From positions 26,446,425 to 26,510,424 of the forward strand of contig CAXIPT010000001.1 of NCBI GenBank assembly GCA_964030475.1: a stretch of DNA of 64,000 nt. The letters run 5' to 3'. Shown one piece after another: positions 1 through 12,725 of this stretch. This DNA comes from Tethya wilhelma (lineage: Eukaryota > Porifera > Demospongiae > Tethyida > Tethyidae). The notes below the pieces were generated by a model that did not search any database, had not been told where the DNA came from, and was given only the letters and a program-made list of their open reading frames with translations. Both the position numbers and the translations under genes were made by a program. Position 1 is the stretch's first letter; the number at the start of each line of letters is the position of its first letter.

Positions 1-70
1 AAAACAGTTATGGTGTGCTTTAATTAGAGTTGATTTCTAATTATTGCACACCTTATACCCACGAGTAAAG

Positions 71-1355
71 ATGGCTGCAATAACGTTGGATATTCCTGGT
101 GCGTTCTCTACGAATGGAGCTCTAGCCGGTGAATCAACCACCTTAGATTCAAGCTGGATGAACAAGGCAGTAACTACAGGAGTAAGTTTACCATTGCCCC
201 TCTATTGATTCCAAAAATTTTTCACATCATTGATCAGTCATGATCAGTGTTAGTGGGTCAATTTTGATTTCGTGTTCTCTGTGTTCGTACAGACCTCCAT
301 AATGGCTGTGGAGTTTGATGGTGGTGTAATTATAGGGGCTGACTCTCGTACCAGTTCTGGTGTGTACGTAGCAAACAGAGTGTCCGATAAATTGACTCAG
401 ATCTCAGATAAGATCTACTGCTGTCGTTCTGGCTCATCTGCCGACACACAGGACACGGCTGACCGGGTAAAACATCACCTTAGTCTGCTTAGGTAGGTGG
501 ACAATATTGTCAGAAGCTGTACTTGTATACTTATACATTTTAGGTACATTTTGTTACTTTTGCGTATTTCTTAATGCCTGGGTAAGTACTGAACTGCAGC
601 ATTCTTATTGACTATTTTGTGTCATTAGTTTAATGCCTTTTTTATAATTTCTCCAATTTTGTAAAATCGTAGTCCTAATTCTGTACAAACCACAAAACAT
701 TCACTCTGACTCTACCACAATATCCCTCCATCTCTCTTGCCCTGTGTCTAGTATTGAGATGGATGAGCCTCCTTTAGTGAAGACTGCTGCTAACCTCTTC
801 CGACGTTTCTGCTATCAGAACAGAGACGAGAAGCTAGCTGGTATCATCTGTGCAGGCTGGGACCACAGGGAAGGTGGACAGGTGAGTGTGTGGGCTACCA
901 TACTCTAGTACAGCTTTGTACTTAAAGCTTCTTGCTCAGCAAAAAAATAACAAAAAAAGGTATAGTAGCATCTCGAAGATAGAACAGTCTACAAGAGTCA
1001 TTTTGATCCTTGTTGAATAGGCAAAGTCTTTAGCTTGTGCTACTGTATGTCATCATGGGTGTCCAAAGGAGCAGTACAGTGTGTGTACCATCTCTGAGTT
1101 TAGACTATAGCATGTCATTGTGTCGATGATAGTAATTATCATGGTCTGGCGATCTTTATTTTCAGGTTTACTCCATTCCATTGGGTGGCATGTGTGTGAG
1201 ACAACCATTTGCTATTGGAGGATCCGGTAGTACTTACATCTATGGCTATTGTGATGCTCACTACAAGAGAGGAATGACACAAGAGGAGTGTGTGGAGTTT
1301 GTCAAGAATGGTATGTTACACAAATACACACATGTTATCATCGTGAATGGCATGA

Positions 1356-1406
<51 letters not shown>

Positions 1407-1536
1407 AGCTCTTGGTCTAGCTGTTGCTCGTGATGGTAGTTCAGGAGGTGTGTTACGACTAGCCTCAATTGCTGAGAGTGGGGTGACTAGAACAGTGTAC
1501 ACTGGCTCTGAGATACCACAGTTCTACAATGAATAG
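71..1536 (+). CDS. PSMB6: Proteasome subunit beta type-6 (20S core beta1), complete, 5 exons
   Basis: Beta1 subunit of the 20S proteasome, the caspase-like protease of the core. Exons 71-181, 293-492, 752-881, 1166-1310 and 1409-1536 join in frame to 237 residues (human about 239). Exon 1 encodes the propeptide. The mature N-terminal threonine follows the Thr-Thr-Gly that ends exon 1, and exon 2 begins Thr-Ser-Ile-Met-Ala. Family blocks seen are [43 protein letters not shown] and DGSSGGV. All splice sites are GT..AG; intron 4 is largely a (CT)n tract ending at the acceptor. ATG 71 lies 20 bases after an in-frame-compatible leader and matches the family start. The same sequence recurs at 42674-44131. 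Identification is secure by family motifs. Confidence 0.95.
1356..1403. repeat. (CT)n microsatellite in PSMB6 intron 4
   Basis: An uninterrupted CT tract of roughly 46 bases immediately upstream of the exon 5 acceptor, so it doubles as the polypyrimidine tract. In the second PSMB6 copy (44031-44112) the tract is much longer, and this is the main difference I see between the two copies. Confidence 0.9.
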
Positions 1537-2025
1537 CAGACTTGCTACATCCAAACTGGAATAATTATCACAGTCTTGTGATCAGTAACATCTTGCCACT
1601 ATTATAAAATTATCATACTCAATACTATTCTGATAATAATAAAAATTTAATTATAATAATGTGAAATATACACGGTTTATGAGAATAAGCTTGATTTAAT
1701 TAATGTCCTGCATACCTACACCAGGACAAATCTATAGCTAACTATAACAAGTGACAGAAAAGAAACTTATATGAGAAGAAGACTATACATGCAATCAAGT
1801 TGCATGTTCATAATAATTTATTATAGTTATGTATGAGGTGCACGTGTAAGGTTGAAACAGTAGAATTACAAACAACCACCAATGTGTTATAAAAACTGAC
1901 ACAACAAAAATAACTTTCAATATTCAAAATGATTGCCATAATACCAGCATTACAGCTATAGGTTCGGTGGCATATAATAGCTATCAACAGTATTTAGAGC
2001 AAACCCCTCCGACAACTGTATAGTG

Positions 2026-2822
2026 TTACAGACATGTGCAAACAGGATTATATTTTGCAAGCAAATTTTTAATTTTAGCAATTAATTTAACTCTTTTACC
2101 TCCTCCAATGATTGCCAGAAGAATAATAGTTATGATGATAATGATGGTTAGGATGAGACAAGTCTTGCTCTGCGTGAAAATTCAACATGGTCTTATCCGC
2201 TACAAACAAACCTAAAGGAATTCTCCCATGCAATTAATGCCTGCTCACAGTGCATGCTCAGTCAATGTGACCAAATCAAAGTGTTATGGACATATATACA
2301 TTACAGTACATGTGAAACTCTAGTCATACTTTTTTGTGTTTCCTTTCCTCTTTCTCTGCGAGTTTTTTTGCTCCCTTTTCAAATACTTTTGCACCTGACT
2401 CAAGAAGCCCTATGTGGCACAGAAGTACATCTGAAGATAACACACTGGCCAACTTTAGCAAGCTGCCTGGCTTGTATTAAAACCAGGCCCTCCCCATGCT
2501 CAGTATGTGAGAAGTAAATTAAGCAGGGAAGGTTTGATTTGGTTTATGAAGCAAGCCATCTTATTAGTCTAAATTTTGATGATCAGGTATTGTACTATTA
2601 GACAGACAAGCTCACTTGTTCTTTCTTCAAGGTGTTCAAGTTGATCTTGTTTTTTCGCTGCCTTGTCAAGATTCTCTAAAACAACGCCCTTTACCTGGAT
2701 GTATGTAAGTAGGTACAGAATGATGCATAATTGTACAATGTGTATAATGAATAATACATGTAATTATTATTGCATGAGTACATACCTCAATAACTTGCTG
2801 GTTTAACCTCTCAATTCCTGAC
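2026..2822 (-). CDS. Synaptobrevin/VAMP-like SNARE, divergent paralogue (VAMP-C)
   Basis: R-SNARE-type vesicle membrane protein. Minus-strand exons 2822-2786, 2694-2616, 2409-2330 and 2169-2026 join in frame. The first begins with the G of a start codon, so the 'AT' must come from an upstream exon, possibly the one ending at 9472 or an unseen one. Total about 113 residues: short N-terminus (Ser-Gly-Ile-Glu-Arg-Leu-Asn), a SNARE heptad region starting VKGVVLENLDKAAKKQDQL, a lysine-rich linker, then an isoleucine-rich membrane segment and an unusual basic 25-residue luminal tail. The zero-layer position occupied by Arg in VAMP-A and VAMP-B is Lys here, and the aromatic pair before the membrane anchor is missing. 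Intron phases match the other two VAMPs. Function as a true fusion SNARE is uncertain. Confidence 0.75.
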
Positions 2823-3062
2823 CTGCAAGAATTAAAGTGCATAATATTATACAAATTAAAAGTTAATGGTTCTCATAAATTCCTGTGTGGCTATAATTAT
2901 GTATAGCTACCTTTGTGGAGGTAGCTAAAGTAATACGTATATTAGTCATTACGTAATACATTTGTACATCAGTACTACAATCCCATTATAGTACTATACA
3001 TGTACATCGACTGGCCATTCAATGTATATGTACAATCATGTATGTAGTATGTAGTGTTGGTG

Positions 3063-3147
3063 TAGCCTCGTACCCAGGCCTTCCCCAAAAAATATGCAAC
3101 TCGCGAAATATAAAATACGTGCCGGGAAAGGCCTGGGAACGAGGCTA
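3063..3147. repeat. Foldback element, TAGCCTCG...CCAGGC family
   Basis: Begins tagcctcgtacccaggc and ends with its inverted complement gcctgggaacgaggcta. Spacer is about 50 bases. Same ends occur at 25888, 34141 and 34717, with degenerate copies near 33714 and 36630. No coding capacity; a small hairpin-type MITE. Confidence 0.8.
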
Positions 3148-3380
3148 GTGTTGGTGGTGAGTTCACTACCCACCAGAGCACACAATTTTAACAAGATGTT
3201 AATACTAGTTAAGTGTCTTGAAATATTTAGAGAGAGATACAATTAATAGTAAAATTCCTGGACTCGATCAGCAGGGAATCAAACCCAAGATCTCCCACTG
3301 GGACTGAAGTGATAGGTCTGCTCTGGGATTGCATTTGTGCATGCCCTGTGACCCAGGCCGTAACCCCATGTACCACGTGT

Positions 3381-3382
<2 letters not shown>

Positions 3383-3431
<49 letters not shown>
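3383..3431. repeat. (GA)n microsatellite
   Basis: About 48 bases of uninterrupted GA. Between 3150 and 5640 I see otherwise only AT-rich non-coding DNA, with an AT run near 4844-4866 and no supported gene. Confidence 0.9.
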
Positions 3432-3434
<3 letters not shown>

Positions 3435-5640
3435 ACATAATATTATCCCACAGGCACTCAGTGGCTTATAAAAGTGGTGTTATACTCACGCACATGATTG
3501 TATTGCATGTATGACAAATCACTACTTTTTCCTCACACAGCTAATTACAGTTCAAGTACTTATCCTATTACGGTATATGGATGATCAGTATACTCATTAC
3601 ACTACTATACAAACACATTTTTAAACCACAATCGATATAATAGCTAACGTTTCATACTATAGTAGTATATAACTATCAGATCGATCCTTTAGTGTACAAA
3701 AGGAATGTGTTGTGAATCCAAATGCATGCACAATAATATCATTTGACTTTGTGTAACATAAATTCAGGTTATATAGCTTGATCATGACATCAGCCATAAT
3801 TTGTTATGTATCAAGACAAGACTATATAGCACATGTACAGTACCCTGAGCCATGATGGGTAATGGTATTGTCACTATTGTGTCAATATGCAGCGTGCATG
3901 ACTTGATTATGATTGCGATCAAGACATATAATCCGTTATCATAAAGGACACATACACATGCAGGCTAGGGTTGAACCTCAACAAGTGAAAATTTCACTCA
4001 AACAAAGCTAGCTGCAGCCTGTAGTGTGTAATACTTCAACCCTTAATTCTGGCATACATCGTCACGTCATAAAAATAAAATTTGTGTGAGGAGGTGTTGG
4101 GTCTTTGACCAACAACTGAGCCACAATATACCGGTATATCAAATCCATTCAACAGCATAGCTAGGGATTAGCATGGCCAGTATAATATGGCAGTAGTCAG
4201 TAGGTATTAGCCTCGTCCCCAGGTCCCTCTCTAGCTCATATTAACTTTTATTTATAAATCATTTGCATACTGAAATGAATTTATATAGAACTTTTTTACA
4301 CTTTTCAAGTTTCTTTATAGTCACTCACATGATTGTGCTCACTGAACTTCAAGTTGTCTTTGCGAGTCTCTCAGCTGTGAACTCACTGAAGCAACCTGAA
4401 CGTACGTTGATTTATATATCGACCGAGTCTCTTTCAAACAGGAAACTGAGATCTGTGATAATATTATTATATTAAACTGCCATGTGATCATAAGGAATTA
4501 TACCACAATAGTGCTAGTCAGTGCACCTTGGACTGCAGCACTACAGTACAACTTCTCAAACTCCCGGAAGTATGTTTCGTACCCTATATAGCTATAGTTC
4601 GGTTCAATTGCAAACTAACAAGCAGCAAGTTGACATAGATCTATGTTTTGATTTTCTATATACTGGCAAAAGGGGTGGAGCTGAGGTAAGGGGGTGGAGA
4701 AAAGTCATCAATTAATTTGCTCAAGCGCATAATATTATTTGCGCATAAACAAAACACACTTGCATTATATTCATACACTCCCCTGTAGTCTTCACATCCA
4801 CTAAACATACACATGTACACTAGCTATGTGAGCATAAACTTACAATATATATATATATATATATAATATATATTAAATTTATTAATGTTGATGCATCCCA
4901 AAAATAAATGTGCGTATACAAGATATTACTCAGACTGAGAAACAATAGGAAAAAACATATTAATGTTATAAAAAACAAACAAAATAGTTTTTTCAAAAAC
5001 TTTACATTATGCTATAAGCTGACTCATGCAAGTGGTCATCAACAGTGCTGACTGCAGACCCCTGCAACAACTATAGATAGAACAGAGTAGGAGAAATCAA
5101 TAATATTCAAAGTTCTATAATATAGAGGGATTCCACATAACTATTAGCCAATTAGCGCTTCAGACTTTGACCACGCCTCTTGTGGGCATTGCCATAATTA
5201 TGTTCCACATATAAATGAACGATTTTGCACAGAAGGATATTCAAGCACTTTTTGGCAATTTTGTTTTATGGGTGTCATTATTGGAGTTTAATAAGTAAGG
5301 AAATGGAGTTTTATGCAGTAAACTTACTTAGAATTGCTCTTCTGTCACAAAAATCTGCTCGCGTTTTACATGTGGAGCATAGGGAAACTTGATTCCTTGC
5401 CAACAAAAGGTGTGGCCAAAATATGCATAATACTTCCGCTTGAATGCGGTGTTAATTGGGACTTCAAAGACTTTCAGCGCTGTTGATTGGCTAACTGTTT
5501 TGTGGAATCCCTCTATAAGCTTCATTATGTAAGCAATATTAGCCTCATAAACCAGGCCCTGGCTGTATGCTGTATATATTGCTAAGTGCGGGATTAGCAA
5601 TAAGCATAGCGGGGAAGACCTGATTTAGGAGGTAAGCAAT

Positions 5641-5847
5641 ACCGTATACCGCTTAATTTTCGAGGTTACTTAATCTTCGCGGATTGCGCTATTGCAGAAT
5701 TTCGTTGAATAAATTTCGCGGATTGATATCATTCGTGTGCGCACGCATATGAGCACGCAATTTTTCGTTGAACAATTTTCGTGGATAACGTTCAATCCTC
5801 GAAAACCGTGAAAGTTAAGTACCACGAAAATTAAGTGGTATACGGTA
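5641..5847. repeat. Foldback element with ACCGTATACCGCTTAA ends
   Basis: Begins accgtataccgcttaatttt and ends with the inverted form aattaagtggtatacggta. The interior is rich in 'tttcg' and 'cgcgg' words shared with the element at 7678-7886. Non-coding, MITE-like. It lies directly downstream of the VAMP-B transmembrane exon, so it may hide or replace that gene's last exon. Confidence 0.75.
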
Positions 5848-5877
5848 TAGTAAGAGCTAGATCACATAATTCCTTAC

Positions 5878-6926
5878 TTGCAACAGCAATCACAACAAAT
5901 ATTATTATGAGGATGATGACAAGAAGTAGCCAGAGCTGAATGAGAATGTACATGCATAAGTAAATAATTGAATGAATAACAGTACTGTAGAATTCACATA
6001 CAGTGGAACCCCTCTTAATTAGCAGTCACCCCTCAATCAGCAGCCATCAGTATGCCTTACTCATATTCAGGCAGTGCATGCATGATCAGTGTTTATTAAA
6101 AGCAAACAACAGTTGATTTCTATGCACTATTGATTGAAAATCATGACATTTCGATCAACACTTGAAAACCAAAACCCTTTTACAAAGGCCACCCACTCTA
6201 TATAATATCCAATATGCCATCCCCAAGGGTAGCCATTATCGAACAATTCCACTGTATATGTCCGATAATAATGTGATCAGCTAAAGTCCATCTGGTTTGA
6301 GAATGCCGCCTGAAGTGAATAATTATTAATGATATTCATAACCATACTTTTCTATGGGACAAAATAGTTAACTTTTGATTGGTAAGGTGTAAGAAGCTGA
6401 AAAAGCAACCAAAAGGACGGGGAGATTGAGTGCTTTCCAATGGTGCTTGAAATTTTGAAATCAGTTGGATATTTAGAAAGTTATTCAAGTTTTTCTACCA
6501 GCATTCTCAAACCAGATGGACTTTAGTTTGTGACATTGTAAGGCATGATGACATCTTGCACATTAAGTAGTTGCACTCACCTTAGCATTCTGACATTGCT
6601 TCTTCCTTCTTAATTTTGTCGAAGTCTTTACAAATGAATCTGCTTCATGTTGAAGATGCTCTGTTGGAAACAAAGAAGATCAGCTACCTATAGTGTTTCT
6701 CAATAGGTACAAAATTCATAATGATACCATTTCATTTCAGTGGTGGTAAAATCGGAAACTTCCCATACAATTAGTTACACAAACAATGTGTTTATTTATT
6801 GATCATGTTCATTTAATGTTATCAAAATCTCACCAGCTCTCTCGTCAAGATGATCTAGCTTGTCTCCTCTCTCAATGACCTTGTTGAAGTTGTCACGTAC
6901 AATTCCCTTTACCTGATGTGTATGTG

Positions 6927-6967
<41 letters not shown>

Positions 6968-7360
6968 ATATGTACGTTTAAAAAGGATAATAATTTTTAT
7001 TATACAGAGTGTATCGATATCCCATGTACACCTTACCTCATCGGTTTGTCTGTTTAGCTCTGCAATATTCGACCTAATAAGAACAATAATAAAAACTTAA
7101 AACTAGTGCTAGGTCACATGATTGAATCAACATCCCTATAAGCTTGTGTACAGTATATACAGTAACAATGACTAATCAAACTGGATAACAATGAATAGTG
7201 TTTTGTCAACTGAATAGTTATTGTGAATACCCCATATATGCCTACATATGACATCATTTCTCATTACATCACTACTATAATTTTATTATAGAACTGAGTC
7301 AGCAATGGTTATTACTACCACAAGAGTCAAATCTTACTACGAACTTATGAGGGAGTGAAA

Positions 7361-7405
<45 letters not shown>

Positions 7406-9473
7406 ATAGACCCTCATTAATAATTATGACATAATACACACCGCAGAAAACTATATATGACCATGATTTGTTCATCATTAATTCTTTTGAACAAAATAAA
7501 CAGAAATTAGTCACATTTAGAGCTACCCTGACTCCACTCCTGTAGACCCACCAATACCTGCCACCATGGCAAGGTAGTTTTAAGATCCAATAAATAGATA
7601 ATTCAGGCTCACCACAAGTTTGTATCGTACATAGCCAGGTAGTTCAAGTGATGGAAAATTTAATTAGCCAATTTACATACCGTATAGCGGGAAATTTTCG
7701 TTGGTGCAAAATTTCGTACAAACGCGCCGGAAGAAATTTTCGTAGTTTTAAATTTCGTATACGCGGCGCGCGCTCGTATAAAGTAAATGCGGCAGTTAAA
7801 TTTTCGCAGTTTTAATTTTCGTATATTCGAACCGCATACGAAATATACGAAAATTTCCACCATACGAAAATTTCCCGCTATACTGTATACCCCTCTCAAG
7901 TCTTACTGGCCAGCCAGTCAAGTTTAAAGATTGGCTGAATTAAATCGCTAGAATGAGCTACATAGGTCAATTTTTGAACTTGTAGGTTTGCATGAGCATA
8001 TTCCTAGATCCTGAGCCAATGTGTGGTCAGTGACTGTGTATAACTGAAAGGCTTGCACACGGATCACATACATTATCATCCTTCATTTACCAATTTGCAT
8101 TTGTATACTTTTTTTCAGCAAAACCCCCCAGGCTAATATTAATTGCATGACTACTATTGCAGGGTTTTCCCACGTACACAAGTATATACACAGGTGCATG
8201 GACTTGGAGTATAATATACATTAATGATACACATCCCACACAAACTCTCTAGCTAAATATAGGCTGAACAGTTCAATCAACCATTGTAGAATTGTCTGTA
8301 TTTGAATTAAGTCCTTTTTGTAATAGTAATGCTCTTATATATGACCTAAGATAGCTATAGCTAGGTGTGGCACAGAAGGCAGACTTCTGCACTGGGAGTA
8401 CTCAATTGCACAGGAAACAACAACCCATGCAGACAAAAAAAAATACTCCCAACAAATTCCAACATTGAAAACCACTATCACAGTCTTCTTAAGCACTTTT
8501 ATAAAATAATATGTACCATACTGTTAGTTCAGATTTAAACGTCTATGGAATTGTGTACTTTGGTGGAGTGGACATACAATTATACCAACAGCTAGTATAC
8601 ATCACTGACATTGATCTGTTTTAAGTAGCACACTGTAGGTGCTTGTTTTAAACAATTAAACAAACATATATATGCTATGTATGTTGTTGACACATGATCA
8701 TAATGGAAGTGAGCAGTCACTGAGATGGGATAAGATGTCTGATAGGCTCATAATAATGTAACACTGGATCAATTTCAATGCCCACTAACTATACAAGTTC
8801 AGTTGTAAATCACAATTTTTATCAATAGCTGCTTGTTTACTTGTATATAATTATAGTGACACACATTCATAAAAGGATTTGCACATGGCTGTCATGTGAC
8901 TATAGGGACGTTGTGCCACATACAGCATGCCTGGATAATAATAACCCACCCCTCAGTATATGGTAAACAATCTTCAATGGTTTCTGACAAAATTGAGATG
9001 CTGGAGTTTTAATCGAAGGCAGTTCATATTCTGTGAGAGAACCTCAGCAGACTCGGCTCAATTTACATGTCAGTGTCTGACTATAACCTCCCCTGCATGT
9101 ATGAATCCAGACTGATTCAGTGAAGAGTTTCAAGTGGGGCTACATAGCTGGGGAGTGGCACCATCACAGCTGACCATTATTATGTTAGCATAATATTAGT
9201 TTCTGCATAATTTTCCGAGAGCTATAGCTATTAATTTTATTGAACTACATACAACAGACTTTGTAGGTTTCATTATAATACCCACAGTTACTCGATCCAC
9301 CAAGGAAAATTAAGCACATGCCTGCATGATTTTGCTACACAATGATACACCCATACTTGGTTTCTGTGGTTGCCTACCAGCTTGTATCAACACGCCACAA
9401 TGACAAGGCATTGCAAAGGAACTGTCAATAGGCTCTAGACTACAAACAAATACACTACAGAATAGACTTACAT
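5878..9473 (-). CDS. Synaptobrevin/VAMP-like R-SNARE (VAMP-B), last exon not found
   Basis: Minus-strand R-SNARE of vesicle membranes. The start codon is split: 'AT' ends the exon at 9472 and G opens the next exon. Coding exons 7073-7037, 6912-6834, 6660-6581 and 5935-5878 join in frame. The protein starts Met-Ser-Asn-Ile-Ala-Glu-Leu-Asn, has a SNARE region VKGIVRDNFNKVIERGDKL with the zero-layer Arg, heptads ending in a basic KLRRKK stretch, then a membrane anchor LWLLLVIILIIIFVVIAVA. The last visible exon ends in phase 1, so a short terminal exon should follow; none is evident, and a foldback repeat occupies 5641-5847. Intron 1 is about 2.4 kb and contains a CA repeat (7363-7400) and a foldback element. 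Confidence 0.85.
6281..6526. repeat. Foldback MITE, CTAAAGTCCATCTGGTTTGAG family, copy 1
   Basis: About 246 bases bounded by ctaaagtccatctggtttga and its inverted complement. Further copies lie at 17980-18201, 40875-41116 and 41829-42050. Copies share an interior on reaction to 'gaaagttattcaa' and 'gtgcttgaaattttgaaat' words. Non-coding, and it sits inside VAMP-B introns here. Confidence 0.85.
7678..7886. repeat. Foldback element with ACCGTATAGCGGGAAATTTTCG ends
   Basis: Starts taccgtatagcgggaaattt and ends in the inverted complement aatttcccgctatactgta. The interior alternates 'aaatttcgta' and 'tacgaaaatt' words. An apparent minus-strand reading frame across it is a by-product of the palindrome. 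It lies in VAMP-B intron 1. Confidence 0.8.
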
Positions 9474-9619
9474 GATGCTGTCAACTCAAAAGTGATATCT
9501 GTCGTTGTCTTGATGTCAATGTGAAGCAATTAGCGCGCCTTTAAACTTTCTCTTGATTGATTTTCACACCCACCGGAAATCAATAAAACCTCAATTTCGT
9601 AATACCAAACTAACTAGTA

Positions 9620-9960
9620 GTACACATAGTGCATGATGTGCCTCGCGCAGAGTCTGTAATTAAGCCTCGGCACGTGCGTAGCACGTGCAGAGGGTTACGG
9701 TAGTCGTTTTGTGTGTGCGTCTGTCTGTTACGGGATAATCTCAAGAACGGCAACTCTACATGAGAAATGGAAGGTACTTACGTTCATGAATCGAAGTTAT
9801 CTTGAAATATTATATTTAGCATCTTGCAAAACGCTGCAGTTTCTGAGATCTGAGGCTTTTGCTTCTCTGAGTGCTTAGCTTCGAAACCACACCTATTGAT
9901 TACGCCCCCTGCAGTGTGCGTTATCTAGAAATACAGTGGACAGTGGAGTTGTGCCGCTTG
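9620..9960 (+). repeat. Dispersed repeat, intact paralogue of the 34.4-35.5 kb copy
   Basis: The segment from 'cacgtgcagagggttacggtagtcgttttg' through 'gcttagcttcgaaaccacacc' matches, in reverse complement, the two halves flanking a transposon at 34534-35236 (about 34450-34533 and 35237-35465). It therefore preserves the pre-insertion state. The rest of 9960-11800 has CA/CG-rich simple sequence near 10800 and no supported gene. Confidence 0.65.
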
Positions 9961-11807
9961 ACACTGCTCTGCCGGGCTCTGGCTTGTGCTTGGCTCAGGT
10001 GCAGCACTGCTGGAACAGGTAACTCAACTGCTTGCAAGACTAGAGTCTTGTAAGTTAAATTTAGTGAGGGTATTAAAACACAACACTTTGTAGAACTCAT
10101 GGCTTATTCACTGGAAGAGTCCCGGCAATCACGGTGTTCATGGGTGTCAGTGACTGAGTCAGTCTGTAGTCTCACTACTAGCTCAGTGCAGCATGATTTG
10201 AGTCCTAACTGAATCATCATAGATCTATATAAACATCAGCATTGGTCTTGTAGTGTTAAACTATAATATAAATGTGAAACTTGATGAGTATCCGCTGTGT
10301 TTCAGGCAAGTTCACTACTTGAATGGCTTCCAGAGGCCCGGTTATCACGATATGCCACTGCTATATACATCATGTCGTTATGAGTAGACAGACAAGTCAC
10401 CGGATGTATTGTTAGTCTCACAGGCCAGACTTCGGACACACCGGCAAGAGCAATTAATTGCTAATGGCACTCTTGTGCACAACTTGATGTCATTCTTAAT
10501 TGTTTAGTTGCACATTCTGGTGATATGTGCCGAGGCTTATGCACCATCGGTGCCTTCATATTATGATAGTAGAGCACAGCTAGTACATAATACTATAGTT
10601 CACTGAATGACATACAGTGAATCTTAGCCTGTGCACACATACACCCACATTGCATTGCTGGACAATGTAAATGTCTACCTGTCTTCAAGTTCAGCTCAGT
10701 TTGTGGATAGCTCTATAGATCAATGATCATAGTGTCAATAAAATTGAAACTCCTCTTCAAGCCATGCACCAGGGCATATATATATCGCGCATGCACATGC
10801 ACGCGCGCGCACACGTACGTACGTACACGTACACGAGCTCAGTCAGTCTCGTGCGTGTCATGTGACTAATCTGGCAAGTAGAGACACGAGCTCAGTTAGA
10901 GCAAGCTACGCTAGGTACATTTAGCTTATAAACTAAGCTGTTTAGCAAGCGCCAAGTACTCAATGAACAGTGACAAATGAACTTCAAACTCGCAGTGGCA
11001 CCACCCCGCTTGTGACTCAAACAAAACTCCACCATATCGTAGTATCATAGAGACTCCACCTACATCAGACTACCAGTGCAAGATGGTTCACAGAGGTTGA
11101 CTGAAGGCCCAATTCGTGCTTTATGAAGAGTATACAATCTTTTCATTGATTCTTTGTGTCATCGCTTCAATCTTGAGATCGTAGGCTTTCTCTTTCTTGG
11201 AGAAAACGGTGATAATTAGCATAAAACCAATCATAATAACTTTCATAACTTGTAATCGGAAGCAAAAAGTAATCATAATAAGGGTAATCGGATGCAAAAA
11301 GTAATCATAATAATGCCAACCCAAATACAAACCGGTTTATGATGCCTCGCGCTAATGCGCTCGGCAATTATATATGCACGGTAATGATCGCTACAACATT
11401 TTGTTTGTACATTGATGAATGCAATAATAAAAACAATAATTACTTTGATGAATGCATTATTATTATGCAGTCCGTTTCAAAGAGTTATATAAGAGTCTAC
11501 TATGTATACTAACATTTCAGTGTTCTATATATCAAAATTCTGAGTCAGTCTTGATCAATACACAATGCTCTATATAAACCAGAGGCACTCAATTCAAAGC
11601 TCCCTGGAGAAACGCTTGCATCTATCTTCCTTGCTGCTGTGAGTGTTGAAACCGATACTCAGTCTTATGCTATCACATCCATCGATATTCAATGCCATCT
11701 CATCACTCAATTCTCCGCCTTCAAGTATTTCACAGCCATCAGATTTTCGAACTATGAAAATTAATGCCAATGTACATTGATTGCAAAATAGACTATCAGT
11801 TACTGTA

Positions 11808-12146
11808 TTAAATTTTACCTTTCAATTCTTCAGTAATCTTCTTCATCACATAACTGCTGTTCGGATCAACCTGAGATTGAAAATCTTCATCGCACTTGAG
11901 ACCATTCTTTGCGTCTTCTTTCTTCACGTTATACAAGCATGCATAGCCTTGTCTCTCCTTCTCCAAACAATCACACTTCATTATGTACATGCTTCCTTGT
12001 TGAGCTTCCTTCAGAGTGCAGTTGGCATTATAACCATTACTAGTGGACACTATGAATGATTCTGGTTTAGCTTGTTCACGCTTATTACCTTTTGCCATTG
12101 CTATGACAGCAAGACAAACCAGACCAAATACTGCTAAGCTCTTCAT
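11808..12146 (-). CDS. Small secreted cysteine-containing protein, unrecognised
   Basis: An uninterrupted 112-residue frame read from ATG 12146; upstream in-frame codons extend to an earlier ATG but lack a signal peptide start, so the shorter form is preferred. The first 19 residues, MKSLAVFGLVCLAVIAMAKG, are a clear signal peptide. The mature part has five cysteines (one Asn-Cys, a Cys-Asp-Cys pair, one Ala-Cys, one Lys-Cys) and many lysines and glutamates, ending Lys-Gly-Lys-Ile. I do not recognise the family. The pattern is that of a secreted extracellular peptide or small domain. It is single-exon and stands alone between repeats. Confidence 0.6.
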   Translation of the reverse strand: MKSLAVFGLVCLAVIAMAKGNKREQAKPESFIVSTSNGYNANCTLKEAQQGSMYIMKCDCLEKERQGYACLYNVKKEDAKNGLKCDEDFQSQVDPNSSYVMKKITEELKGKI

Positions 12147-12725
12147 CTTAATCACTGAACTTATCTGAAGAATTGAAGATGTTCTTGAAAAAAACTGAAC
12201 GTAGAATGCTATAATAAGCAATGTATGTAAAGTAAATATCGATTGCTTCACTACAATGGCATGTAATTTTATAGCTTGATAATTGAAGAAATAATTGAGT
12301 ACCACCAGGTACTATATAGTACTACTTAGCATAGCAATTCTTTTACAGTCACTTGGTTACTAGTTTACTTTGCTTTGTGTGCTTGTTTGTACCTGATACG
12401 ACAGGTTTTGTAAACTGAGCATGCGCACAAAAATTGTACCCCGCCCAAACCACGCCCCTAAAGCTAGATCACATGATGTTTAGGCATGACGTAATTCATT
12501 AGCGTCCCTGCCAAGAAACAAGCCGCAGTCTGGTTCTTTCTGACCAGGCGTTTCTGTGTGTTTGTCGACTCTTCTACTCGTCAATTCGTTTCTGTCGTGT
12601 CGTATCCTTACTGACTGGTGTCTCTCAATTTTCTGCTAGCGTTACAATCTACCTTTAGGACCACAGAGTCTGGTTCCAGAGATCCTTTTGAATTTTATTT
12701 CTCTCTTTTAGTACAGTTGGTCAAA

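Noticed and set aside
3262..3340. Possible tRNA-like segment (minus strand, gggtttgattccc)
   Set aside because: B-box-like words only, no A box or acceptor stem at the right distance. Not supportable as a tRNA.
7660..7899. 79-codon minus-strand frame
   Set aside because: Falls wholly in a foldback element; frame is a consequence of its inverted repeats.
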